Shown here: one piece after another, positions 8,806 through 16,998 of the stretch | Layout: the number at the start of each line of letters is the position of its first letter | Numbering within the stretch: the stretch's first letter is position 1 | Assembly (NCBI RefSeq): GCF_003150675.1 | Contig: NZ_QGGB01000010.1 | Location: 124,001-188,000 of the forward strand | Reading direction: 5' to 3' | Origin: Rhodohalobacter mucosus | Lineage (GTDB): Bacteria > Bacteroidota > Rhodothermia > Balneolales > Balneolaceae | DNA: 64,000 nt | Made by a program: the position numbers and the translations under genes | The notes under the pieces: model-generated | Databases searched by the model: none | The model's input: only the letters and a program-made list of their open reading frames with translations | What the model was told of the DNA's origin: nothing

Positions 8806-9864
8806 ATGGCCCCCGACAGGAATCAAATTTTCCGTTTTGTTCAGAAGTGTCTGCCTGATTTTGAACCAGCCGGGAGCCCCGAAGAGCTGATCGGAGGCAA
8901 TATAAACCGGGTCTGGCGCATACCGGGAGATTCGGACAGTGTAATTGTAAAGTACGCCCCACCCTACATTGCAGCCAGTCCCGATGTTCCAATGAACAGT
9001 AACCGGCTTTCGTTTGAAGCACGGGCTCTTGGCAGTTTTATGCAGTCAGGCCCGCTATCCGGAATTGACCAAACCTATGTTCAGCCTCCGGAGCTGCTCG
9101 GGCATGATACCGATGCCAGCCTGCTTCTGATGGAGGATATCACACCCTCAGTTCCATGGTTTGAGGCACTCAGAAAAGGCCGTGCTGAGATTGAGACGGC
9201 GAGGGATCTGGGCCGATTTATCGGTGCGCTTCACCGCATCACATACGGACAACCTGCTATCGCCGGGCAATTTCACAATATGCCGGTTCAGGAGACGAGA
9301 TATCACGTTCAGTATATGTCACTGGCAGAAACGCTCTCAAAAAAAGATGATCCTGATTTTCGTTCGGCGGCCGAACGATGCAGACAGCTGGGCAGGCTGT
9401 TAATGAAACAGGGGCGTTGCCTTCTGATGGGAGATCTATGGCCGCCTTCACTTCTCTGGAGCAGAAACAAAATCAGAATTATCGATTGGGAATTTGTTCA
9501 CTACGGAAGGCCGCTGCAGGATCTGGCCCATTTTTGCGCACACTGTATGATGCACCATGCTGTGGCATCGGCTGGAACCAGGGATCTGTTTACCGATATC
9601 TGGGGCCGTACCATGAATGGGTACAAAAGAGAAACATCACAACTGTATCAGGAGTTAATAAACGGAGATGAGATCGAGTGGTTTTCCGTACATGTAGGAG
9701 CTGAGATCCTTGCACGCACGATCGGGGCTTTTTCACAGGGTTATCTTTTTGAGGACCCTAAACAACGCATGGCCCGGGAAAAAATCTCAGAAGAAGCCGT
9801 GAAACTGATGGCGGGAAACGTAGTGTTCAACAAACATTTATTTTTGAGAATGTTATATAAATAA
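8806..9864 (+). CDS. APH-fold phosphotransferase with altered catalytic loop
   Basis: The 352-residue protein has the aminoglycoside phosphotransferase fold: a glycine-rich GGNINRVWR loop at 30-38, a lysine in IVKY at 46-49, a catalytic-loop GDLWPPSLLW at 209-218 and a metal-binding IDWEF at 226-230. The usual HGD is MGD, and the usual asparagine five residues after the aspartate is serine, while both aspartates are kept. The family phosphorylates small hydroxylated molecules. Because it follows the nucleoside phosphorylase by one base, a sugar or nucleoside substrate such as a methylthioribose-like compound is possible but unproven. The ATG at 8806 is preferred over a TTG nine codons earlier that would overlap the phosphorylase. 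Confidence 0.7.
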   Translation: MAPDRNQIFRFVQKCLPDFEPAGSPEELIGGNINRVWRIPGDSDSVIVKYAPPYIAASPDVPMNSNRLSFEARALGSFMQSGPLSGIDQTYVQPPELLGHDTDASLLLMEDITPSVPWFEALRKGRAEIETARDLGRFIGALHRITYGQPAIAGQFHNMPVQETRYHVQYMSLAETLSKKDDPDFRSAAERCRQLGRLLMKQGRCLLMGDLWPPSLLWSRNKIRIIDWEFVHYGRPLQDLAHFCAHCMMHHAVASAGTRDLFTDIWGRTMNGYKRETSQLYQELINGDEIEWFSVHVGAEILARTIGAFSQGYLFEDPKQRMAREKISEEAVKLMAGNVVFNKHLFLRMLYK

Positions 9865-9955
9865 GGGCAATAGAGTGAATCTGCGTGGTCCCAGCTTTTT
9901 CATTGAACTTCCAACCTGAAGCGCAAAGGCAGATCACTCGGGATAGGCGTCCATC

Positions 9956-10417
9956 TCACTCAAAGTAGTGTTCAGGCTCCACTGAAAGCTGGCTGTGTAT
10001 CGCATTCCTGAAGCTCGAGGCATTTGAAACTCCGCGGATTTTTTGGGTTCGGATCCCTATGCCGTATAACGTAATAATGCCCCTGTCCCACCAGCGATCC
10101 AGTTTATTTTGCCATAACGTTACATGTCCCACCTTTTCAAGAAGCACTTCCTCCGCACGGATATAATAATACCCTGAAACTTTCAGCAGCCTGCTGTCGG
10201 TGAGAATAAACTCGTAATACGACCATTTGAAAAAACCGATAATCATAAATAGAGCTCCAAATCCGGCAGAGATAAGATTTGAAATGTATCCGGTGAAAAT
10301 GGAAACAAAAATCGCATAAAATATGATCATACAACCCGCGATCATAAGTCCCGGATGCATCCTGGAACGGAGCAAAATCTGTTCTCCCGATTTCAGTTGG
10401 ATCTCTTTCTGAAACAT
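9956..10417 (-). CDS. Membrane protein with bacterial PH-like domain (DUF304)
   Basis: The 153-residue protein has two adjacent hydrophobic segments (residues about 25-70), then the bPH_2 core with FILTDSRLLKVSG, the segment EEVLLEKVGHVTLWQNKLDRWWDRGIITL split over residues 85-115, and a terminal alpha helix. Proteins of this type sit in the inner membrane; their ligand is generally unknown. The ATG at 10417 was chosen because it starts the basic-charged domain; codons further upstream encode a non-conserved stretch reading into repeat DNA. It is monocistronic. Confidence 0.72.
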   Translation of the reverse strand: MFQKEIQLKSGEQILLRSRMHPGLMIAGCMIIFYAIFVSIFTGYISNLISAGFGALFMIIGFFKWSYYEFILTDSRLLKVSGYYYIRAEEVLLEKVGHVTLWQNKLDRWWDRGIITLYGIGIRTQKIRGVSNASSFRNAIHSQLSVEPEHYFE

Positions 10418-10754
10418 GAGGTTCTCTTTTGTGTTATGAAACCTGACTGTACGCCCTTTAATCGTCTGTTCTGTTATCAGCGGTTCTGTAATATGGTGAG
10501 AGAAAAGGCAAATGGCAAAAGGCAAAAGCATGCCCTGAGCGGAGCCGAATGGGTGAGGCGTCAGACGATAAACGGGGCAGTATTATGCCACAGCAACCGT
10601 GGGAGTCTCTTTTCTGCAGCTCATTAACACCTTAACACACTACCACGTTTTCACTTTTTTTATCTGAGAAAATAATTTCTGATGTATCCTCCGCCTGCAA
10701 CCTGCCGCTTGCTGCTTGTTACTTGTACCATGCGCCCTGAGCCCCGTGCCTGAA
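10418..10754. repeat. Intergenic region of word-like repeats
   Basis: No gene is visible in this stretch. It contains AAAAGGCAAATGGCAAAAGG near 10504-10523, the phrase CTGAGCGGAGCCGAATGGGT near 10537, and CTGCAACCTGCCGCTTGCTGCTTG near 10696 (given here in part). Related words occur at 13220-13375. These look like decayed members of a dispersed repeat family rather than regulatory sequence. Confidence 0.45.
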
Positions 10755-12275
10755 TCACACATCAAACTCTATACCCTGTGCCAGCGGCAGCTCGTCTCCC
10801 CAGTTGATGGTGTTGGTTTGGCGCCTCATATAGGCTTTCCATGCATCCGATCCAGATTCACGTCCGCCCCCGGTCTCTTTCTCTCCCCCGAATGCACCAC
10901 CTATTTCCGCACCGCTTGTGCCGATATTCACATTGGCAATACCGCAGTCCGATCCGATGTGACTCAGAAACTTCTCCGCTTCACGGATGTTCAGCGTAAA
11001 TATTGACGAACTGAGCCCCTGACGTACACCGTTATGATAGCCGATAGCTTCGTCCATCGTCTTGTATTTGATCAGATAAAGAATGGGAGCAAATGTTTCG
11101 TGCTGCACAATCTCATAGTGGTTCTCTACTTCACAGATTGCGGGTTTCACGTAATGCCCCTCCATATTCTCCAGCACATCACCACCGCAGAGTACCGAAC
11201 CTCCCTCCTCTTTCACTTTCTTCAGCGCAGTCTGCATATTTTCGACTGCATCCTTATCGATAAGCGGTCCTACAAGAGTGTCCGGGTCAAGCGGGTCGCC
11301 AATGTTGATGCTCTGATAGATTCCTTCCAGTCGGTCCCGTATTTCATCATACACATCTTCATGTATAATCAGGCGCCGTGTGCTTGTACAGCGCTGACCT
11401 GCGGTTCCTACCGCGCCAAATACAACCGCACGGATCGTCATTTCCAGATCCGCATGCTTGCTGATGATGATTGCATTATTTCCGCCCAGTTCGAGGATGG
11501 TCTTGCCAAGGCGTGCCGCTACGGCCTGACCAACGGCACGGCCCATCGGTATCGATCCTGTTGCTGAAATCAGGGGTATTCGTTCATCCCCTGTCATCCA
11601 CTCACCCGTATCACGCGTTCCTGTTATCAAACCGAAAATCCCTTCAGGCAGGTCATTTTCTTTCAGTACTTCAGCAATGATTTTTTGAACCGCGATTGCA
11701 CATAGCGGCGTTTTTTCGGAACCTTTCCAGATCACCGTATCACCGCAAACTGCTGCGATCATGGCATTCCAGCTGTAAACGGCCACAGGAAAATTAAATG
11801 CCGATATGATACCGACCGGTCCCAGCGGGTGCCACTGCTCATACATCCGGTGCCTTGGCCGCTCCGAATGCATTGTGAGACCATAAAGTTGTCGCGAAAG
11901 TCCGACGGCAAAATCACAGATATCGATCATCTCCTGCACCTCACCGAGTCCCTCCTGGTAAATTTTACCCATTTCATAGGAGACCAGTTTCCCAAGCGGT
12001 TCTTTGTATTCACGAAGCTTCAGCCCAATCTGGCGTACAATCTCTCCCCTTTGCGGAGCCGGGGTCATTTTCCACGTATCAAAAGCTTGCAGAGACGCTT
12101 TTATAACTTCTTCATATTCATCTTTCGTAGTTTCAAAAACACTTGCAATTTCTGAACCGTCTACCGGCGTATAGCTCATGATCTCGGGTGCTTCATCATT
12201 CTGTAAAAATGTTTGTCCGGTTGAGGTTCCTGCATTCTCGTTTTTGATTCCAAGCTGTTTCAGAAAGTCTTTCAT
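10755..12275 (-). CDS. ALDH7-type aldehyde dehydrogenase (alpha-aminoadipic semialdehyde dehydrogenase-like)
   Basis: The 506-residue enzyme has the full aldehyde dehydrogenase fold. The general-base glutamate is E262 in LELGG and the nucleophile is C296 in GQRCTST. The sequence AFNFPVAVYSWN near 159-170 belongs to the cofactor-binding region. The N-terminal form (a helical FLKQLGIKNENAG segment) and the overall pattern match the ALDH7/antiquitin group, which oxidises alpha-aminoadipic semialdehyde in lysine catabolism using NAD+. No lysine-degradation gene lies beside it, so the substrate stays an inference from family. The gene is single and divergent from the TrmH-family gene. Confidence 0.85.
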   Translation of the reverse strand: MKDFLKQLGIKNENAGTSTGQTFLQNDEAPEIMSYTPVDGSEIASVFETTKDEYEEVIKASLQAFDTWKMTPAPQRGEIVRQIGLKLREYKEPLGKLVSYEMGKIYQEGLGEVQEMIDICDFAVGLSRQLYGLTMHSERPRHRMYEQWHPLGPVGIISAFNFPVAVYSWNAMIAAVCGDTVIWKGSEKTPLCAIAVQKIIAEVLKENDLPEGIFGLITGTRDTGEWMTGDERIPLISATGSIPMGRAVGQAVAARLGKTILELGGNNAIIISKHADLEMTIRAVVFGAVGTAGQRCTSTRRLIIHEDVYDEIRDRLEGIYQSINIGDPLDPDTLVGPLIDKDAVENMQTALKKVKEEGGSVLCGGDVLENMEGHYVKPAICEVENHYEIVQHETFAPILYLIKYKTMDEAIGYHNGVRQGLSSSIFTLNIREAEKFLSHIGSDCGIANVNIGTSGAEIGGAFGGEKETGGGRESGSDAWKAYMRRQTNTINWGDELPLAQGIEFDV

Positions 12276-12386
12276 GAATTGGGTACCTTTTACTTTGCTT
12301 AATGGCAGATTGCGCTGTTCTGTTATACTTTAAATATATAGCCTCGCACTGCGAAACCCAATCACTCTCTTCACAACTGCCGAAAC

Positions 12387-13157
12387 ATGTCAATAAAACC
12401 GGCCTCCGGCAATCAGATTAAATCATGGAAGAAGCTGTCTATGAGCAAATACCGTAAGCGAATGAACCGGTTTCTTGCTGAAGGCGAGAGATGCGTTGAG
12501 CAGATTCTGGAAAACCGAAAAATTATGGTTGAATCCGTCCTTCTGCTGGATGATTCAACTGATACAGGTCGATTCCGGCACGATGAAGTTCCCGCTTATA
12601 CTCTTTCAGCTCACGATTTTGGCTTAATCACCGATACACAATCTCCTCAGGGTGTGGCTGCTGTCTGCGTTATTCCCGATGAATCTGCTGCCGGACAACT
12701 GGCCGGAACGGGCGGGCTTATCGCTGCCATGGACGCCATACAGGACCCGGGAAATCTGGGCACCATGATCCGCACGGCATCTTGGTTCGGTGCAACCGGC
12801 ATTCTTCTCGGTGAAGGTACCGCAGACCCTTTTCATCCGAAGGTGGTAAGAAGCACGGCCGGTGCAACAGGAATACTTCCATACCGAAAAGGCCCTCTTT
12901 CCAAAGAACTGGCCGAGCTGGAGAAGGCAGGATACCGGACTTGTCTTTTGGATGGAGGTGAAGATGCAATATCCATCAAGCAGGTGAAACCTCACCAAAA
13001 AACCGTTCTGGTTGTTGGCAACGAAGCCAATGGCATCAGCAGCAGCCTCTTCACCAACGGACGGATACCGGTTCGCATCGATGGGCACGAGGAGTATGTT
13101 GAGAGCCTCAATGCTGCTATCGCATTGAGTATTGGCTTGTGGCATTTTGCAGGGTGA
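12387..13157 (+). CDS. TrmH/SpoU-family RNA methyltransferase
   Basis: The 256-residue protein carries an N-terminal substrate-binding domain (residues 1-100) and a C-terminal SPOUT knot domain. Motif 1 is DPGNLGTMIRTA near 120-131 and includes the catalytic-type asparagine and arginine. Motif 2 is VVGNEANGIS around 209-218, and motif 3 is ESLNAAIALSIGL near the end. These three motifs define enzymes that 2'-O-methylate ribose in rRNA or tRNA with S-adenosylmethionine. The modified nucleotide cannot be deduced. The gene stands alone, facing away from the aldehyde dehydrogenase gene. Confidence 0.88.
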   Translation: MSIKPASGNQIKSWKKLSMSKYRKRMNRFLAEGERCVEQILENRKIMVESVLLLDDSTDTGRFRHDEVPAYTLSAHDFGLITDTQSPQGVAAVCVIPDESAAGQLAGTGGLIAAMDAIQDPGNLGTMIRTASWFGATGILLGEGTADPFHPKVVRSTAGATGILPYRKGPLSKELAELEKAGYRTCLLDGGEDAISIKQVKPHQKTVLVVGNEANGISSSLFTNGRIPVRIDGHEEYVESLNAAIALSIGLWHFAG

Positions 13158-13430
13158 GCTAAGGCAGGGAGCAGTCTACTACGCTATCTACTATGCTAAA
13201 GCTTCGCAGACCAGGGGGTGCAGGGTTCAAGGCTCAAGGTACAGGGTGCAGGGTGTAGTACTAAAAAATCCTTCTGAGATCGAAATTCAACAATCTCCAA
13301 TCAGAGATCACCCTACCCTCTCCCGTCTCACGTTTCACTTCTGCCTTCTGCCTTTTGCCTTCTGCCTTCACACTTCTCAAGACTCAAGACTAAAATCAAC
13401 GTTATTTCTGCGTTAAGATTTAAAGTCGAA
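13158..13430. repeat. Intergenic block of dispersed word-like repeats
   Basis: No gene is seen between the methyltransferase and the PhoH gene. The block opens with GCAGTCTACTACGCT and CTAAAGCTTCGCAGACC, shared with the start of the window. A tandem-like stretch of GGTTCAAGGCTCAAGGTACAGGGTGCAGGG follows near 13217-13252 (words CAAGG and CAGGG repeated). Then comes a CTTCTGC/CTTTTGC tandem near 13341-13375 and a CAAGACTCAAGACT doublet. The words suggest several decayed repeat units stacked in one place. Confidence 0.5.
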
Positions 13431-13459
13431 TTGACTCTCACTCTGCGTTTAATTATTGT
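13431..13459 (+). promoter_or_regulatory. Candidate sigma-70-type promoter for the PhoH gene
   Basis: TTGACT at 13431-13436 and TATTGT at 13454-13459 are separated by 17 bases and lie about 53 bases ahead of the PhoH start codon. The site lies just after the repeat block, in AT-rich DNA. It is a motif match only. Confidence 0.35.
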
Positions 13460-13512
13460 TAGTTAATGTATCATTACAGACACCTCCTCTTGCAATTTAA
13501 ACTGGAAGGTTT

Positions 13513-14847
13513 ATGCCCTCTAAGAAGAAAACGAAGAAGATCTTCGTTCTTGACACCTCTGTACTACTCTACGACTCCGATGCCGTTAAAAACTTCCAAA
13601 AGCATGACATAGCCATTCCGATTACCGTTCTGGAAGAGCTCGACTCTTTCAAAAAAGGAAATTCGGTCACCAATCTGCATGCACGGGAATTTATCCGGTA
13701 TCTTGACAAGATTTCGGATGCCAACATGATTCAGAAGTGGATCCCGCTTAATGGCCGGACGCATGGCAAATTGAGGGTGATCAGCGATGAAGGCAGCAGC
13801 CAGGATGCATCGGAAGTTTTCGGTTCCGTCAAAAATGATCACCGGATTCTTAACTCTGCCCTTAAACTGCGTGAGGAAGAACCCGACAAAAAAGTAGTTC
13901 TCGTCTCCAAGGATATCAATTTGAGACTAAAAGCAAGGGCTCTTCAGCTCGATGCAGAAGATTACGAAACCATCCAGATCAAAGACATTGATCACCTCTA
14001 CAAAGGAAAGACGGATCTCAAATTTGATGACAATTCAGCCATCAACAAACTCTACGAAGAGGGGCAGATCAGCCACTCTGAAATTGAACAGAGTAAACCG
14101 GTAAGCAACCATTACTACATCTTAAAAAATCACAAGAGTTCTGCGCTTGGTTACTACAATCCAAAAAGCAAGAAAATTGAGTTGGTTGCAGCACTGAACG
14201 CATACGGTATCACGCCAAGAAATGCTGAACAGACGTTTGCCATGCATGCACTCATGGATCCCGACATTCAGCTGGCTACCATAACAGGTGCGGCGGGAAC
14301 AGGCAAGACACTTCTTGCCCTTGCATGTGCCCTTGAGCAGCGGCGTCAATACCGGCAGGTCTATCTTGCCCGTCCCATTGTTCCGCTAAGCAACCGTGAC
14401 ATCGGGTATCTGCCCGGAGATGTGAAATCCAAGATTGATCCCTACATGCAACCCCTTTGGGACAACCTGAACATCATTAAAAACCAGTTCAAAGAGAGCA
14501 GCAAGCAGTACAAAAAAATTGATGAACTGGTTGAAACCGAAAAATTGTCAATCGTACCTCTGGCCTATATTCGCGGCCGAAGCCTCAATAACGTCATTTT
14601 CATCATCGATGAGGCACAGAATTTAACGCCGCACGAGATCAAAACGATCATTACACGTGCCGGAGAAAATACGAAAATCATCTTTACGGGCGACATCTTC
14701 CAAATCGACACCCCCTACCTTGACACGCAGTCGAACGGCCTTTCGTACCTGGTAGACCGTATGAACAACAATGACCTCTACGCCCATATAAATCTGGAAA
14801 AAGGTGAGCGGTCAACGCTTGCAAACCTGGCGAGTAAGTTTTTGTAA
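13513..14847 (+). CDS. phoH: PIN-PhoH fusion ATPase (PhoH2/YlaK-like)
   Basis: The 444-residue protein joins an N-terminal PIN ribonuclease domain to a C-terminal PhoH ATPase. In the PIN domain the acidic residues start with D14 in FVLDTSVLLY and E41 in LEELDSF. The PhoH half has Walker A GAAGTGKT at 259-266, the segment VYLARPIVPL, and Walker B IIDEAQN at 364-370. Fusions of this type have RNA helicase and ribonuclease activity in mycobacteria. Unlike mycobacterial phoH2 there is no small antitoxin gene immediately upstream, only repeat DNA. It is probably transcribed alone. Confidence 0.92.
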   Translation: MPSKKKTKKIFVLDTSVLLYDSDAVKNFQKHDIAIPITVLEELDSFKKGNSVTNLHAREFIRYLDKISDANMIQKWIPLNGRTHGKLRVISDEGSSQDASEVFGSVKNDHRILNSALKLREEEPDKKVVLVSKDINLRLKARALQLDAEDYETIQIKDIDHLYKGKTDLKFDDNSAINKLYEEGQISHSEIEQSKPVSNHYYILKNHKSSALGYYNPKSKKIELVAALNAYGITPRNAEQTFAMHALMDPDIQLATITGAAGTGKTLLALACALEQRRQYRQVYLARPIVPLSNRDIGYLPGDVKSKIDPYMQPLWDNLNIIKNQFKESSKQYKKIDELVETEKLSIVPLAYIRGRSLNNVIFIIDEAQNLTPHEIKTIITRAGENTKIIFTGDIFQIDTPYLDTQSNGLSYLVDRMNNNDLYAHINLEKGERSTLANLASKFL

Positions 14848-14930
14848 TAAATATATTTGTGACCGGCTGTTCGTTGTCAGATGCGGGTTTTCAGGCAGGA
14901 ATCTGTATTTCACATGCCTGAATTGACAAT

Positions 14931-16187
14931 CTATTTTCCGGTCTGATACTTCTCTGCAAGGGCTTTGGCAGCAAGCCAGCCATTGGTCCAGGCTGCCTGA
15001 AAGTTAAAGCCGCCGGTTACGCCGTCAATGTCGAGTACTTCTCCCACAAAATAGAGACCGGGTACTTTTTTACTCTCCAGTGTATCCGGGTTCACCTCTT
15101 TCAGCCGGATACCTCCGCATGTAACAAACTCCTCTTTGTATGTGGTTTTTCCCTGGATATCGTATCGTGCATTTACCAGGTTCTGTACCAGTTCGTGCAC
15201 CTCTTTGTTCGACAGTTCAGCCCATCGTTTCCGGTCATCGATTCCCGAAAGCTGAATCTGGCGCTCCCAGAGCCGTGCAGGAAGAGGTAGGAGATCCTGT
15301 CTGACAACCTTTTTCCTGGCGTTCCGTTCACGCAAATCAAGCAGTTTTTCCCGAACCTGCAGCTCGTTCATGGGTGCCAGCCAGTTCACGCGAACCGTAT
15401 ACCGATACTCCTTCTCGTGCAGCTCCCTGGCCGCCCATGCCGAGAGTTTGAGTACCGCGGGGCCGCTCAAACCCCAGTGTGTAATCAATAAAGGACCTGA
15501 TTCCGTAAATCGGGTACCTTCAATGTGTACTTCTGCCTGGTTGACTGATATCCCCGCCAGGTCACTGAACACTTTCTCCCTGAAATTAAAGGTAAACAGG
15601 GAGGGTACGGGCGTACGGATTGTATGTCCCAGCTCTTTCAGCCATTCGTAGGCCTTCTCTCTGTTGTAGCCGCCTGTTGCCACAACAACAGCATCGAAAT
15701 ACTCAGCTTCTTTCTTGTTTATGGAAAGGCTGAACCCTGAATCACTTAATGGACTGATTCGGTCAACCCGGGTTTTATTACGAATTTTCACGCCGTGGAT
15801 ACGGGCTTCATGCATCAGGCAGCTGATGACAGACTCCGAGCTGTCGCTGACAGGAAACATTCTGCCGTCGGGCTCTGTTTTCAGTGCCACGCCTCTCGAC
15901 TCAAACCACGCTGCAGTATCCCGAGCCTGAAACTGTTCAAAACTCCAACGCAGCATAGCCGCACCCCTGGGATAGTGAGCGGACAGTTGTTCAGGGTCGA
16001 AACAGTGATGGGTTACATTACACCTGCCACCTCCTGATATCCTCACTTTAGAGAGAACATTTTTCGACTTCTCAAAAATGGTAACCCGCAAGCCAGGATT
16101 AAGCCGGGCAGCATTTACTGCAGTAAAAAAGCCTGCAGCTCCTCCGCCAATGACGGCAACTGCAGGCTTATTCATTTTCTTTCGCAT
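14931..16187 (-). CDS. HI0933/YhiN-family flavoprotein (FAD/NAD(P)-dependent oxidoreductase)
   Basis: The 418-residue protein starts with a Rossmann FAD-binding motif VIGGGAAGFF near residues 11-20. KVRISGGGRCNVTH near 46-59 is the hallmark of the HI0933 (BaiN/RdsA-like) family, and the C-terminal GEVLDIDGVTGGFNFQAA is the second flavin-binding signature. Members are soluble flavoproteins; one group reduces bile-acid-like enones, but the physiological role in most bacteria is unknown. It is convergent with PhoH and has a 7-bp hairpin (14891-14921) in between. A second ATG four codons downstream could be the true start. Confidence 0.88.
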   Translation of the reverse strand: MRKKMNKPAVAVIGGGAAGFFTAVNAARLNPGLRVTIFEKSKNVLSKVRISGGGRCNVTHHCFDPEQLSAHYPRGAAMLRWSFEQFQARDTAAWFESRGVALKTEPDGRMFPVSDSSESVISCLMHEARIHGVKIRNKTRVDRISPLSDSGFSLSINKKEAEYFDAVVVATGGYNREKAYEWLKELGHTIRTPVPSLFTFNFREKVFSDLAGISVNQAEVHIEGTRFTESGPLLITHWGLSGPAVLKLSAWAARELHEKEYRYTVRVNWLAPMNELQVREKLLDLRERNARKKVVRQDLLPLPARLWERQIQLSGIDDRKRWAELSNKEVHELVQNLVNARYDIQGKTTYKEEFVTCGGIRLKEVNPDTLESKKVPGLYFVGEVLDIDGVTGGFNFQAAWTNGWLAAKALAEKYQTGK

Positions 16188-16229
16188 GCCTTAAGATAAA
16201 AAAGGCATAAACGTACTCAAACAGCTGGA

Positions 16230-16997
16230 TTAATCCTGATTCTCATCCTCTCCATTTTCCTGTTCAAAGATCCTCAGGTCTTCATCGAGAGTGTCGCCCT
16301 GCTGATTTCTGAACTGCAGACGCATCTGCCGCTCAATCAAATCACTTTCCAGAATCTGATAAACCGAGGTGAGATCCTCAAGCTCCTCTTCAGTCAGTGC
16401 GCCGCTTTCAGGTGAACCATCGTCGGTAATTCTTACGAATTCCATGTCGTTGAGTGTGATCAATTCTCCCGTAGAACGGACCTCGACCTCCACTTCACCT
16501 TCCTCAACCCAGACATAGCCGTCTGCATTGACGCCAAATTTGGTTCCTTTTACAGAAGCCACTGTGTTTGATGTAGTTACCTCAAATTCCTTATCCGTAC
16601 CTCTCTGAACATCCATAAAAAGTCCGCCTATAGCGAGACTTATCTGTGTTCTGAGGTTCAGGTTACGCTGCTCATTGAGCGAGCTGCGTATCACCATTTG
16701 CGAGGATGGGCTTACCCTTGCAACTGTTTCATCCAGAAATAGCAGCATCGCATAGCCGCTCTGGTTTGTGGTTAGCGTATCACCTGAAACAAGCGGCTGA
16801 CCAACGGTTTGAATGGTGTCTGCCGTTATGTTTGAAACCGTAACGGAAGGTACATAACGTCGTACGTATGCGATTTCATCCTCTGCGTTTTCAGTTGTCA
16901 AATCCACGCTCTCTTCAGGAATCATGTATATAATTGCCACAATAGCGGCAATCACCACGACTGCAAATCCGAGTAATCCTTTATTTTTATTTTCCAT
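16230..16997 (-). CDS. FecR-domain membrane-anchored protein
   Basis: The 255-residue protein has a basic N-terminus and a single transmembrane segment near residues 8-25. A periplasmic FecR domain spans about 50-180 and includes SGDTLTTNQSGYAMLLF and a VASVKGTKFGV segment. The acidic C-terminus is rich in glutamate and aspartate. FecR domains usually transmit a signal to an anti-sigma factor partner, but no sigma or anti-sigma gene lies nearby. A structural or surface-sensing role is therefore also possible. The ATG at 16997 leaves one base after the stop of the preceding gene and is preferred over a TTG that would overlap it. Confidence 0.75.
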   Translation of the reverse strand: MENKNKGLLGFAVVVIAAIVAIIYMIPEESVDLTTENAEDEIAYVRRYVPSVTVSNITADTIQTVGQPLVSGDTLTTNQSGYAMLLFLDETVARVSPSSQMVIRSSLNEQRNLNLRTQISLAIGGLFMDVQRGTDKEFEVTTSNTVASVKGTKFGVNADGYVWVEEGEVEVEVRSTGELITLNDMEFVRITDDGSPESGALTEEELEDLTSVYQILESDLIERQMRLQFRNQQGDTLDEDLRIFEQENGEDENQD

Positions 16998-16998
16998 T

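Noticed and set aside
11034-11567. A 177-residue plus-strand ORF opposite the aldehyde dehydrogenase
   Set aside because: It is a long antisense shadow; no start signal or family pattern.
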